Positions 24,601-34,560 of a stretch of 64,000 nucleotides of DNA are shown piece by piece. The DNA is from Macrosoma leucophasiata (taxonomy: Eukaryota; Arthropoda; Insecta; Lepidoptera; Hedylidae). The notes beneath the pieces were generated by a model, which did not search any database, was not told the DNA's origin, and saw only the letters and a program-made list of their open reading frames with translations. Both the position numbers and the translations under genes were made by a program. The stretch lies in contig JAWQUS010000007.1 of NCBI GenBank assembly GCA_036365455.1, positions 23,018,001 to 23,082,000 of the forward strand. The letters are read 5' to 3'. Each line of letters begins with the position of its first letter. Position 1 is the stretch's first letter.

Positions 24601-27600
24601 ATATGATTATATCAATTATTAACTTAAACAAGAGCTAGAACACCACCTTATTTATGATACTATTTCCTACCAGTCTTTTCCCAAACTTACTAAAAGAATG
24701 CGGGTGGTGGACACGCAGATAATAATTTAAAACTAGGTATCAACGTAAAGACTATTTTTTTATGTCATTAAGTGGACAGACAAGCTGACGGGCCACCTGA
24801 TGGAAAGTGGTCACCGTCGCCTATGAACATTTGTAAAACCAGGTTGAGGAGTTGCCAACGCGCTGCCAGCCCTGAAGGACTCTTTTGACGCCATTTTTGA
24901 AGAACCCCATATTGTAGCACCGAGGGATCCTCAGAGGGAAGTTCGTTCCACAATTTACACGTTCTGTGCAGAAACAAACGAGAAAACCGCACCGTTGAAC
25001 ACTGCCAGGTGTCCAGTCGGAAAAATACAATAGAAGTAGGTTTCTTGAATTTGCTAAGTACTCCTAATATTTATAAACACAAATGATGTAAGGTATTTAT
25101 CTTGAGTTTTTTTTTTCATGTACCTAATTAGGGTTGCCAGGTCGCTAAACCTTATAGTCGGACAGACTAGCAAAGTTTGGCCGGACATTTGGGTAAAAAG
25201 GCCGACACCCGTTATAGAAGCGTTCGGCTGTGCTCAGTGCTCGCTCGTTTGCGAAATGTAAAAAGTCGGATATCGTTTATTTTGACCGGACACGGAATCA
25301 AAAAGCCTGTTCGGTTTTATCCAGTCGCCTGGCAACCCTATACCTAATGAAGGTGGCAAACAAGTGTGCAGTTCACACGGATGTTAAGTGTAGACTGCTG
25401 CCTATAGACTTTTATTCAAAAACACAGAGTTCAAAATGCAGATGCGTTACCACACTTGAGACCTTAGTTGTTGTCTTTGTAATAGTTATTACGGGGCCAT
25501 ACATAACCATCTAACCGGAACATGATAGTGCTGAACACTACCATTTGGCGGCAGATAGATTAGGTATTGTGGCGGTGCCTACGCCCTCCTACACTGGAAC
25601 TCTACCACCAGTGATTTAAAATACTAAATTTTGTACGGACACAAAATGTAAATTGTATCTTTATTCTATTTATGTAATAAATGTGTATACATTTGTATGT
25701 ACTAGTTATACTAAGTATGAATTATTATTATGCTCTGTATGTCTGTTGTGTCGTAATACCGCCATATAATTTTCTATACTAGTAATGGTTTAACTGGTAG
25801 AGAACGCTCTTAGCGTTAAGTTCGCCATTTGTAACAATATTGTATGTGTATTGTGACAATAAAGACTTAATAAATAAATAAATAAAAAATGTGCCCCGCG
25901 AATTCACAAGCCTATTTTTTTATGTAATGGAAGTGGTAAACAAGCATGCAGTTCACATTGATGTTAAGTGATGACTGCAGCCTATAGACACCCACACAAA
26001 TACCAAGGTCAAAATGCAGATGTGTTACCACTCCTGAGGCCTAAAGTGTTATGCCCTGTGCCGGAAATTACAGGGCCGTACACTTCCACCTGACCGGAAC
26101 ACGATAGTGCTGAACACTACCATTGAGGGGACAAGTATATTAGGTAATGCGGTGGTGCCTACGCCCGCGAGCTGCATCACTGGAGCTCTACCACCAGTAA
26201 AAAGAACATAATGACTGACATACAACTGAAGTGTCCCAAAATCAGTGTAACATAAAGATCAGCAATAGTTAACTAGAGTGTTGAAGTTAATTGAATCAAC
26301 ACTAACAACCGGTAGTGCCATCTGCTGATTAAATATTACTCAACGCTGACGTAATCTGGCTGAGTCACCGTGGGGGACTTAAGTATGCAAGTCCGAGCTT
26401 CAAGTTTGTGGGGGATTTCAACAAATAACATTTGTGTCATGGTCAATTGTGTTTTTAGTTTTTTTTTGTTGTTATCAAATTGATTTCAATACATCTATAC
26501 AAATACATAACATTGGAGTGTCTGTTTGTAATACCAAAATAACCGCTTTTTACTAAATGCACATGTATACACGGTAGGTACCTACATATACAAAAACATT
26601 TTTTTTTTCAATTTTTGTTTGTCTGTCTGTTTGGTGGGGCTAATCTCGGTAACGGTTGGACCGATTTTGACGGGACTTTCACTGGCAGTAAGCTTATGTA
26701 ATGAGTAACTTAGGCTACTTCTATACTAGCTGCGCCCACGACTTCGTCCGGGTAGATACTGGACAATAATAAATTCTCACGCGGACGAAGTCGCGGGCAC
26801 AGCTAGCCTTATAATAAATACTTTTAGATATTTTTATACTGTTTGAATATGACACCATACTATAATACCTCGATAAGGATGAATATTTGACAAAGTTTTT
26901 GACTTTTACGACCTTTTGCTACTTGGGTAACAGTGTTACCCAAAAATTCCCCAATTTTACCCTGATTAGTTCCCTGATGGTATTTAACTTTATTTCGCTG
27001 ATCTAAAGGTACGTATTATATATATACATACGATTAAATATATATTATATACCATTAAACTCCGCAAAAGCTGCGACTAATTTCAGAAAAATACTGCAAT
27101 TGGTTTTTTGGCGGGACGAAAATGGCCTTAGAAGGTACTTCCGTACTAGGCCTTACTTTCATGTGACGCTATGACAACATTTTAGTCCCTTATTAAATGT
27201 GATTTAATTTGCGAGGCAAAACTGGTTGTATAATATACTAACAATCATTTCTTTTATACGCGGAAATGGAGACGCCCTGCGGCGACGGAAATATAAAATG
27301 ACTAAATTAATTGTATCGGAAAGAAAACTGTCAAAAGTCATTGAATAACTGCGCATATCCAACTGGATTCTAATTAGGATGCAATACAATGACTCATCGA
27401 TTGAATGGTCGTCCACGCGCCCGCATAGATAAAGATAACGATGTTGATATTTTTACCTTATTTAATTAAACTATATTTTGCTTTCGACGATTTATTATCA
27501 GCGCTGGTAAATTGGTTTTGTAATATGAACTCTGTGCCGGCAAATTACAGGACCGTACATTACCGCGATAGGGCTGAACACTACCATTAAGCAGCAAATA

Positions 27601-30600
27601 TACTATGGTAATGAGGTGGTGCCTACGGCCGCGAGCTCCGTCACTGGAGCTCTACCACTAGTAAAAATCAGTATTAAATTCTCAGTATAAAAAAGCTCTG
27701 ACGGTCTCGAATAAAGGTGGAAGTGGCCATACTCTCGAGATGCTCCTAGCGTCATCGTTCTGTGGTTACTTTCAAGATTTCTTAATGCTGGAGAGGAACG
27801 GATCCAATCGAACTTCAGCAACAAAAACTTCAGGTTCAGAGAATCCAGCCGAATCCAAAAATAAAATAAAGGAAATGTTATGACTATGAAAATAAAATGA
27901 ACACGCACAACACTAGTGATGTCAGCCAGTTAATGATATGCATAAAAGTTTATTTTTAAGCATTTCATCAAAATAATACGCCTGTAATGTTTTAAACATG
28001 GTTTTGCATGTGGGAAATAAATTCTCTGGGTAGAACGTATTTAAATTAGACGATTAAAGTAGCATTTAACATACATTAACTCAGTTACTGTAGACAAAAA
28101 ACACGGTTCTTCAGAGTTCGAAAGGCTTTAAAAATAAAGCATTTGTGGTATGTACTATCAGGTCACTGGCAGCTTGATCACACGGGCACCTTATGCAATA
28201 GTAATAAAAGCTGTACTTGATTGAAATTATATAAGCGGAGAGTTCCCTGACTGTACTTACAGTGTCGGGCCCGGAGTTACTAATTTTATAATAATTGTGA
28301 TACGGGACATGTGATTGTAGAAACTGATAAAAGGTGATTTCGCTTTTTTGTTCGAGTTAGTCAAAAGATTGACAGAAAAATGATAACATGAAGTATCAGC
28401 GTAATACAAAAGTAAAATATAATACTAGCATTTCGATAAAAATTCACCCGTATTGTGCTGTAATCAATTCTGACCTAATTATTTGCAAACGAAGCTTCCC
28501 GTGGGGATATCAGCATTTGTAGAAAAATAAATTAACAATACGAATTTTGTAAACATTTCAAACACCTGACAACATTTATTAGAATTTCCATTCAGCAGCA
28601 CTGTGACGAGTTGACGGCTTCACGGTACACATTACACATGTTAATAGAGTCAAACAAGCATCCCTTGAGAATAAAGGAACTGTCTTCTAAAAGATTTATT
28701 ATTTTATCCTTAGATGTCGAAATCTTTCAAAAAGCATGCGCCTTTATCGACAAAGTTTGTGAAATTGAGGACACTTTGAATCTTGAGAATAACTGCGATG
28801 CGACAAAACAGTAGATTAAAGACTCCTTTCACACAAAATCCATTAGTATGACTGCGGGCAGGACAGGCTCACTTAAAGCCCACTAGGATAACCCAAAGGC
28901 TAAATATGTAAATAACATGAGCATGCACGCCAGTAGTTTAGTTTTAGAGATGAAATTCAACAGGTGTGAAATACAACTGATATGTGGACGCTAAGCACGG
29001 CGTGGTCATCGCCATCATCAGGATCATCAGCGTGTGTACCCCCGCGATACCTCGTTGACGGCAATCTATATCAGGTTTGATATTCTTTTAGAAGACCAAC
29101 ATGTCATTCTCAAATGCGTCGATAGGACAGTCGGATTCTATTTTTGTTTCTAAAATTAAGTCTTGGAATAACAGGTAGATTAGATTCAACTTACCAGGTG
29201 TGAGATCCAATTTGTCTATGTGGTCGCCGAGCACGGAGGCCCAGCTCTGCAGCTGCTCCAGGATGCCCCACGGCGTGGTCATCGCCACCGTCAGGATGAC
29301 CAACGTATGGGGGTATGTCTCCTCGTTGAGGGCGAACTTTAGCAGGTTTGTATGCCCTGGATCGCCGTCCAACACCCATACGCTTAGCCGTGTGTGGTCT
29401 GTGGGATGGTTGTGTTGTTAGTGACGAACGGACACGGCCCTAAGGTTTCGTATCCACTAGGAGCTGTCTCGTATCGACTTAACCAGACACATGCTGCACT
29501 ATGAGCTAAATAGCTATAGCCCAGTCCACCTCAAGTAGAGGATGCTCAAATGGATACAATAGCTTTGTATACATATTATAAGGCTCACAACTTTGCGTCT
29601 CGACACTCTCACGGCTGAGATAAATATTAAAATTTCATCATCATCATTCTAATAGTCTTCATCTCTCCCTCCGCACGTGAAGCATAACAGAGGAAGGGGA
29701 TCGTTCGGGGGTCGAGGTTCAACCCTCCTTCCCCGGGACTATATGGTCCCGAAGCGTCGAGGGCGTGGTCGAATTGGGTAAATTGTGACATCATGATGAC
29801 ATAATCATCATCATCACTTCAGCCGAAAAACGTCTACTGCTGGACCAAACCAGTACCTGGACTGCAGGTACCAATATCAAATTACTCCCTGACACTACAG
29901 ATGAGATGTTGGGGGCCTAAGATCCTGGAATAGACTTCTATCAAACGCGAGACATTTAATGCCAAGGTGTGAGTTTCGTAGTAATAGACGATTTTTGTAC
30001 TGTGCATGTGTGTCGCACGCATTTCCGCAAAAAATGATAGTTTGTTTTGCATCGGTAATACACGCTATGGCTACTCCCCTCCGGTCCAACGCGACCGGTG
30101 GGCCGCGTTGCTCTATGGCTTTTTTTAAATAGGCGTCTCGTCTCGAGACGGCGCTAGTCTCCTTCACCAGGCAATTGGCGACACAAAGGACTCTCTCAAT
30201 ATATTTACACAACTACCTAACGAAGACCCCTGCGTGTACGATCCCCGGCTTGGCGGGACACTTAAGACATATGCGATTAGGGGCCGTGCAACTTGCGCTT
30301 TAGACATCGGTTGGCAAAGTGCAATAAACTGTGTATGTATGATTCATTGGGTGATTTTCAGAAAAAAAAAACAATCCATAGCCGGCAACTTTCGGCATTT
30401 TTGATTTATTGAGGTTAATGATGGCAGAAGTAGGCAGATTATTTTGGAAAATCACCCATATGCATTTTCTTGTTCACATAAATGTTACCATAGGCAAACT
30501 AGTCTAGGTTTAAAAATAAAAACAACACGACTGATGCTAACAGTGGATACATTATAGTAAGTGGGTTAAAAATGATAGTAATCACCGACCCAGACACGAG

Positions 30601-33600
30601 CGCAGATAAAGAAAGCACTATTAGTGCTCCGAATTTACTTTCGGGTCTTACAAAAAGACATTCTGGCGTACAACAAGACGATTGGTCGTCCGTCGGTGCA
30701 TCGCCTGTTGCACTAGTCTAGAGGTCAGGTAGGGGTCTAAGGGTTAATCCTTAATCCCTACTTATATATGACAATTTGTCTGCAAATTCTTCATTTCTGG
30801 ACTAAGCCATATTTTATTTTGAATTTGAATTGAATTTAGCATACAGTTCACATTAATAGTAAAATGATTACTGTAGCCCAAACATCTGCAAATATTTCTA
30901 TGTGCCATTGGATAATGCGTTGGTGCCTAAGCCCGCGCTAACCACCACTCGCCTTTAACAGAAAAATATTTACACAAAAGAATGAAGAGAAATGTATGTA
31001 TTTTCACAACAATTCTCTTATGGGGTAGGCAGAGAGCATAATTCTTCTACATTCACAATTTTCGTCAAAAATTCAGACTTCCAGTGTAGGAGCTTGATGG
31101 CGTAGACACCACCACTTAATTTATCTGCCGTTAAATAGTGGTGTTCAGCACTATCGTGTTCCGATTAGAAGGTAATGCATGGCCCCATAATAACTATCAC
31201 AGAGACGTAATAAACTAAGGTCTCAGAGATGGCACGCATCTGTATTTAGACCTCTGGTCTTTGTGTCAGTGTCTAAAGGCTGCAGTCATCACTTAACACC
31301 AATGTGAACAGAATGCTTCTTTGCTACCTTCATTACATTAAAAAAACTTACCAATGGATGAATAATGATAAACAGTTATCTAAGTAATTATTTAAGTAAA
31401 TATTATTAAAATTAAAACAAAATTATTAAGAACATAAAAGGTATAGATTTGGATAATTATGGTCGAAGTCACAATATCCTATAATAGTATTGCTGAGCTA
31501 CAAGGTTTGTAGCTCAGCAATACTATCCACCTGCTACTTGCCACCTGTTACATGGGCCAAAACGTAACCGGCGAATCGTGGGTGTTTGCATGTATGCTTG
31601 AATGCATGCATTTACCTCTGTCTACCCCTTCGGGGATTACAGGCGTGAAGTTACGTACAAGGTTTGTTGCTGATTGTCTAACAACAACAGTTTTGTTGTA
31701 TAGTAGTTGTTGTTGTAAGATGTCTATCTTAAAAGAAAATGACATCTGAAAAAAGGCCTGCTCCGATGGTTTGGGCATAAAGAATGTCGAATGAGCGAAT
31801 GACTAAACAGATGTGGATGGTTGCAGAGGCCCAGGAAGATGAAGACTAACCTACCATGACTAAATAGGTGGAGTTCTGTCTGATGGTGTGGTCAAAGCTC
31901 TTATGAATCGGTGTGCATGTATGAAGAGAATGATGAAAGTATGAGGGACGAGAGGTATGTCAGGATGGGGATATCTGGTACTCTACACTCTCTGCCTACC
32001 GCGTTAGGGACCTAGTGTGAAAATACATACATACATCTTAAAAGAGTATAAAAACAAAATATTTTTTACTGTTGGTAGAGTTCCAGTGTACTCTAGAGAG
32101 TAGGCACCACCAAATTACCTTATAATACCTTATGTGCCTAAATAGTAGTGTTCAGCGGTATCACACCGTGGACACTGCCAAAATTCCATACGAACACTTA
32201 ATTTGGTGTCTATTACACAGATATCAATCAGTGACGTGTATTAACACGTGGACCTGTGTGTGTAGCACATAGAGAATACTAAACGTCGCCCATAAAAGGG
32301 GAGGAGGTTGGAAGAAGCGGGGTAATTGGGCAGGATGTCGAAGTGTCCATTCTATACATAGTATTATTACATATTCTCTGGCATTATTGAGTTCTGATTA
32401 GGAAGTAATGTAACGGCCTTGTTATATTCCAGCACAGAGGCAAAATGATGTAGTGGTAACATATTCTTAATCACTCCAGACACGAGAAAAATATGACAAT
32501 TGAAATTCAATTGTGTCTCGCCGCTGGTGGCCGTACGATCCTTGATGGATTAATCTAAATTTCTAGTTTAATGTAGATGTTTATAGGCTATACTATAGTA
32601 TCACTTACCATTGATGTGAACTGTACACTTGTTTGCCACATCATGACAAAAAATGTTCAATGTAAATATGTAATTACGATTTACAAGAACACCAGAAAAA
32701 GATTCTATTTTGCTTTTAAAAATATCCAAATTTAGTGAAAATGGTTCTATTACAGGTTGCAAGGTTTTTTCTTATTAGCGTCTTATAAGAGAAAATTATG
32801 AGATAAAAGCAAATTCTGATGGTAAAAAGACTTCCAAGATCATCTGCTATCTGCACTCACTTTACTCCTATATTCCTCTGAAGGATTTGGCAGCAATACA
32901 AACACCCATTCATGCATGTACCCAAATAATTTCCCATCACATATTTTGGTCTTTAATGCAAGTCCCTAGCCAAATGTTTATCTTCCAGATAAACAAACAC
33001 TGTCACTAACGTGAGTTTAATTATTGTTAATCAGAACGAAAACAAGGTACGATATGGTTAAAGACAAAAAAAAACAGAACAAAAGCATTGATAGCAATAA
33101 GTCAGAACAAAAGTTGTTGTGACTTATTGGTATCAATCAATATTATAAATCATCTGACAATGCTTATGTTTAATAGTAATACAATATAGCCACTCACCAT
33201 CCCGGTATTCATCTCTAACATCTATATATGCATATTCGAGAGCCGACCCCTTCTTCGGGTCTTCAACGCCTTGTAACTTAGCTATGAGTGTAGTTTTACC
33301 AGTCTCATTATCACCCAGTACTAATACATTCTTGTTTGAAGGTAGTTTTGTGTTCCCTTGATTCTGAACTTCCTCTAGGATAGCAGACCTGAAAACACAT
33401 TTCCATTACCATTTGGCTGTTGCAGAATAAAGAAAAAACAAATGACATCTCGATGTACTGTCTTGGGAGAAAGGATCATGTGAAGATTTCTACACCTATT
33501 TAGCAAACAAAAGGTAACGTCGCTGCTAGGTCACATATTTCTCAGGTGCAGGCTTGACATCACGTAGGTGTGACACATTGGATACCCTATATGGATGCTG

Positions 33601-33707
33601 CGAGTCAATAGTAAATTAACATTGCACCGTTACCATAAATTATCCTTTGCGTCGCCGTTCTCTTTCTTTTTTGATTTAAGCCCATTACCCTGGCCGTTTG
33701 TCTCCAT
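9357..33707 (-). CDS. Dlic: Cytoplasmic dynein light intermediate chain, whole gene (8 coding exons)
   Basis: Subunit of cytoplasmic dynein that stabilises the heavy-chain tail and tethers cargo adaptors for minus-end transport on microtubules. Coding exons (minus strand): 33634-33707, 33198-33388, 29195-29398, 21693-21904, 20154-20383, 19318-19429, 13931-14071, 9357-9605. All junctions are GT-AG and phases agree, giving 1413 nt, 470 residues plus stop, close to insect Dlic length. Seen in the protein: P-loop GDNETGKT at about residues 50-57; Ras-like core with [36 protein letters not shown] and [12 protein letters not shown] stretches; [11 protein letters not shown] near 304; C-terminal helix [14 protein letters not shown] at about 405-418, which in the family binds adaptors such as Hook and BICD through its FF pair. 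The start is the first ATG that joins in phase to the conserved LWSAILEE segment. Odd: exons 7 and 8 are each partly captured in tandem arrays. Family assignment is secure; exact transcript is inferred. Confidence 0.93.
9842..13930 (-). repeat. 142-bp tandem array made of Dlic exon 7 3' part plus intron
   Basis: Each unit, read on the Dlic strand, has 93 bp identical or nearly identical to the end of exon 7, then a GTACCCCGC donor, then a run of 7-bp repeats (plus strand TGTAGTG/TGCAGTG). Counting GGTACC donors from 9882 to 13928 gives 29, the last being the real exon. Unit lengths are 142, 135, 149 or 170 bp, differing by multiples of 7. A truncated remnant (about 18 bp of exon) lies near 9825-9842. 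The only coding-sense changes seen are a synonymous CGA/CGC difference and one Ala-to-Val at about 12583. Confidence 0.95.
13931..14071 (-). CDS. Dlic: Dlic coding exon 7, source of the 142-bp array
   Basis: Encodes 47 residues: [16 protein letters not shown], unique to this copy, then [20 protein letters not shown] and [11 protein letters not shown]. The latter 31 residues (93 bp) are the segment repeated about 28 more times in the following intron. Acceptor CCTACAG, donor GTACCC. Phase 0 at both ends, so it joins exon 8 cleanly. The AEDEQ-FL context matches the region after the core domain in this family. Confidence 0.88.
15908..16026. mobile_element. Short foldback element (MITE-like)
   Basis: Imperfect inverted repeats GTGAGAT...AGATCGCACT...ACTTTGAGCAAAGTA against TACTTTGCTCAAAGT...AGTGCGATCTCAC; 119 bp in Dlic intron 6. 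Confidence 0.6.
16617..16932 (-). mobile_element. tRNA-derived SINE
   Basis: Minus strand starts ACTGCCTCAGTAGCGTAGTG with an A box (TAGCGTAGTGG) and a B box (GGTTCGATTCC), followed by a body ending GGCGTGAAGTTACG. TATAAATCTAA occurs on both sides (16606-16616 and 16940-16950), a possible target duplication. Confidence 0.8.
18677..18750 (-). ncRNA. tRNA-like sequence inside a repeat
   Basis: Minus strand has D-arm GCTCAATTGGAAGAGC, T-arm GCGAGTTCGAGTCTCGC and a 7-bp acceptor stem with one mismatch. The anticodon arm is irregular (loop CTAGATT, mismatch in stem), so no isotype is assigned. Flanks (ATATTATTTCGCATTAACAC upstream on the plus strand) are shared with the copies near 61850 and 62060, so this is part of a repeat, not a free tRNA gene. 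Confidence 0.6.
18990..19215 (+). repeat. Interspersed repeat containing CACTTCGACGTCCCGCCCGA
   Basis: Also present at about 32165-32385 and 48510-48735 (inverse) and as a fragment at 14270-14350. Non-coding. Lies about 100 bp from Dlic exon 6. Confidence 0.6.
19318..19429 (-). CDS. Dlic: Dlic coding exon 6
   Basis: Completes the Ile codon and encodes [20 protein letters not shown] then [17 protein letters not shown]. Acceptor TTTACAG, donor GTAAGT, phase 0 out. Confidence 0.93.
19470..19612 (+). mobile_element. LINE 3' fragment, short
   Basis: Last ~140 bp of the same LINE family ([12 protein letters not shown]..., VRDLA, then tail). In Dlic intron 5. Confidence 0.7.
19660..20030 (+). pseudogene. 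Penelope-like element 3' relic with GIY-YIG endonuclease
   Basis: Conceptual translation across frameshifts gives [20 protein letters not shown], then [20 protein letters not shown] with both GIY and YIG signatures, then [29 protein letters not shown] and [10 protein letters not shown]. This order matches the end of the reverse transcriptase linker and the GIY-YIG endonuclease of Penelope-like retroelements. At least two frameshifts and several stops make it dead. Lies in Dlic intron 5, opposite to Dlic. Confidence 0.8.
20154..20383 (-). CDS. Dlic: Dlic coding exon 5
   Basis: Encodes [20 protein letters not shown], then [20 protein letters not shown] and [20 protein letters not shown], ending in a split Ile codon (AT|T). 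This is among the most conserved blocks of the family. Acceptor ATTCCAG, donor GTGAGT. Confidence 0.95.
20465..20836 (+). mobile_element. 5S rRNA-derived SINE
   Basis: The head contains GGTTAAGC...CGGGCGCGGTCGG...GATGGGTGA, matching the internal promoter region of 5S rRNA (box A, intermediate element and box C order). The body ends GTGCCCAGTAGTGGGATGTAT and an ATT-rich tail. In Dlic intron 4. Confidence 0.72.
21372..21656 (+). mobile_element. Helitron-like element
   Basis: Same family, TC...CTAG then T. Its 3' end lies 36 bp from the donor of Dlic exon 4. Confidence 0.6.
21693..21904 (-). CDS. Dlic: Dlic coding exon 4
   Basis: Encodes [20 protein letters not shown], then an acidic serine-rich loop, then [20 protein letters not shown] and Lys. 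Acceptor TTTTCAG, donor GTATTT. The leading Glu codon is completed across the 7.3-kb intron 3. The exon sits between two Helitron-like repeats. Confidence 0.92.
21932..22064 (+). mobile_element. Helitron-like element, 5' half
   Basis: Same 5' end (TCTATACAAATAAATAAAAT), stops at a 112-bp TIR element. Begins 27 bp upstream of Dlic exon 4. Confidence 0.55.
22065..22176. mobile_element. Short TIR element
   Basis: 112 bp with perfect 15-bp TIR TAGAGCGTTATCTCT / AGAGATAACGCTCTA. In Dlic intron 3. Confidence 0.65.
22365..22760 (-). mobile_element. Non-LTR retrotransposon (LINE) 3' fragment
   Basis: Open frame reading [60 protein letters not shown] and [16 protein letters not shown], typical of the C-terminal end of insect LINE endonuclease/reverse-transcriptase proteins. 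The reverse transcriptase itself is absent (5' truncated). In Dlic intron 3. Confidence 0.75.
25129..25340. mobile_element. hAT-like MITE with perfect 8-bp target duplication
   Basis: TIR TAGGGTTGCCAGG / CCTGGCAACCCTA, flanked by TACCTAAT on both sides (25121-25128, 25341-25348). Inserted in the tail of the interspersed repeat that follows. Confidence 0.85.
25341..25618 (-). mobile_element. Interspersed SINE-like repeat (family A)
   Basis: Family recognised by GGTGGTAGAGCTCCAGTG at one end and CACTTCCATTACATAAAAAA at the other, about 280-300 bp. No clear Pol III boxes, so class undecided. The A-rich tail of this copy is split off by the MITE at 25129. Confidence 0.65.
25914..26202 (-). mobile_element. 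SINE-like repeat, family A
   Basis: Near full length, in Dlic intron 3. Confidence 0.65.
26494..26806 (+). mobile_element. Helitron-like element
   Basis: Same family, near full length, ending CGGGCACAGCTAG. In Dlic intron 3. Confidence 0.6.
27527..27666 (-). mobile_element. SINE-like repeat, family A, partial
   Basis: Half carrying the GAGCTCCGTCACTGGAGCTC palindrome; the A-rich end is missing. Confidence 0.6.
29195..29398 (-). CDS. Dlic: Dlic coding exon 3
   Basis: Encodes [20 protein letters not shown] through [17 protein letters not shown], part of the Ras-like fold. Acceptor CCCACAG, donor GTAAGT, phase 1 in and out. Confidence 0.93.
29990..30120. mobile_element. Fragment of the GC-rich-TIR MITE
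   Basis: Right-end part with GCTATGGCTACTCCCCTCCG and CGACCGGTGGGCCGCGTTGC. In Dlic intron 2. Confidence 0.5.
31084..31350 (+). mobile_element. SINE-like repeat, family A
   Basis: Near full length in Dlic intron 2, ending CTTCATTACATTAAAAAA. Confidence 0.62.
31484..31526. repeat. Perfect 20-bp inverted repeat with 3-nt loop
   Basis: Left arm ATAGTATTGCTGAGCTACAA, loop GGT, exact reverse complement follows. In Dlic intron 2, just before a truncated SINE. Confidence 0.9.
31537..31660 (+). mobile_element. tRNA-derived SINE, 5'-truncated
   Basis: Only the 3' half of the family (from CACCTGTTACATGGGCC to GGCGTGAAGTTACG). In Dlic intron 2, next to a perfect hairpin at 31484. Confidence 0.72.
31750..32033 (+). 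mobile_element. LINE 3' fragment
   Basis: Decayed copy of the same LINE end ([17 protein letters not shown], tail ACATACATACATC). In Dlic intron 2. Confidence 0.7.
32070..32170 (+). mobile_element. SINE-like repeat, family A, fragment
   Basis: First ~100 bp only, diverged; abuts another repeat at 32165. Confidence 0.5.
32165..32385 (-). repeat. Copy of the CACTTCGACGTCCCGCCCGA repeat
   Basis: Diverged inverse copy in Dlic intron 2 (GGGCAGGATGTCGAAGTGTC). Confidence 0.55.
33198..33388 (-). CDS. Dlic: Dlic coding exon 2 (P-loop)
   Basis: Encodes SAILEEVQ..., the Walker A motif GDNETGKT and [17 protein letters not shown]. Acceptor TTTTCAG, donor GTGAGT. Enters with one base completing Trp and leaves in phase 1. 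Confidence 0.93.
33634..33707 (-). CDS. Dlic: Dlic coding exon 1 (start codon)
   Basis: Encodes [20 protein letters not shown] and on to a split Trp codon (TG|G). The donor is GTAACG. This lysine-rich leader precedes the conserved LWSAILEE motif completed in exon 2. It is too short for ORF detection and was found by matching the exon 2 phase. Confidence 0.85.
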
Positions 33708-34515
33708 TCTTCAGATATGATAGAAGATAACAACGGCACAAGAGGCTTTTCTTTCGTTTTCGTTTCGGCCGTTCATACGTCACTCTCTCAGATCTAATCA
33801 CAGACTAAATAAATTACGCATGTAATCAGTGTGGCTATTATTGTAAAAGAGAAGAGCAGAATTTATTACTTTTAGAAGACATTAAAACATTATCTGGTAT
33901 TTATAAAATGAAGAACAAAATCAATGTGACATTCATGGTTAAACGACGACATAATATATAACATATCCAATAAAAATAAATTGAAAATAAAATTGTATCG
34001 TATTAAAATATGGCAATATTTTTTAACTATAGACAAACATGACTATGATGTCACCTTGCTCTATTTTCTTTATGAACAAATGTTAAATCTGTGGGATTCA
34101 TGTGCGATTTGACATTGACAGCCTGTGTTGACAGCCATCTGTTCGTTCCGAATATGTGTATTTTTTCTACAATTTCTAAAGGAAATTGATTTTCTTACAT
34201 TTATTTAGAACAAAAACGAACAATTTCGTATCATTATATTCAAAAAATATTATTGTCAAATGCATTGCTACATTTTTGAGGCGTTATCAAACTATTATTT
34301 TTTTTATTGTTGTCTAAGAAGTTTCTCGGTTTCTCGTAGTATATGTTCAGAAGTTCGTCAATCATATAACAAAAAAGAAAAGGTGTTTTTCAACACAAGT
34401 TTTCAGTTTAGTGTTATTCAAAAAAATATTCTGTAATCGGTGATGTTATGCTGATAAACATTTTTTTTTTATGATAGGACTCATTCAGTATACTTATTAC
34501 TTTTAGGTTTTAGAA
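33708..34515. promoter_or_regulatory. Probable shared promoter region between Dlic and lgd
   Basis: About 808 bp separate the two divergent start codons, with no recognised repeat between them. This is a typical divergent housekeeping arrangement. No TATA box or defined initiator could be assigned, and 5' UTR exons are not resolved. Confidence 0.5.
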
Positions 34516-34560
34516 ATGTCTAAAAAACCTAATTCCGGCAAGAGGGGCAATTTGTCGCAG
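34516..34560 (+). CDS. lgd: lgd coding exon 1
   Basis: Encodes MSKKPNSGKRGNLSQ, a short basic N-terminus, then donor GTGAGT in phase 0. Confidence 0.85.

Larger units (their letters stand above)
21905..29194. other. Dlic intron 3
   Basis: 7.3 kb of repeats listed separately (Helitron-like, TIR element, LINE fragment, MITE-in-SINE, family A copies) plus AT-rich spacer. 22980-25120 and 26830-27500 show nothing recognisable. Confidence 0.7.
29399..33197. other. Dlic intron 2
   Basis: Holds a MITE fragment, family A copies, hairpin 31484-31526, truncated SINE, LINE fragment and a ~90-bp repeat at 32467-32552 (CCAGACACGAGAAAAATATG) also found at 35968-36060. 32560-33190 has nothing recognisable. 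Confidence 0.7.
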
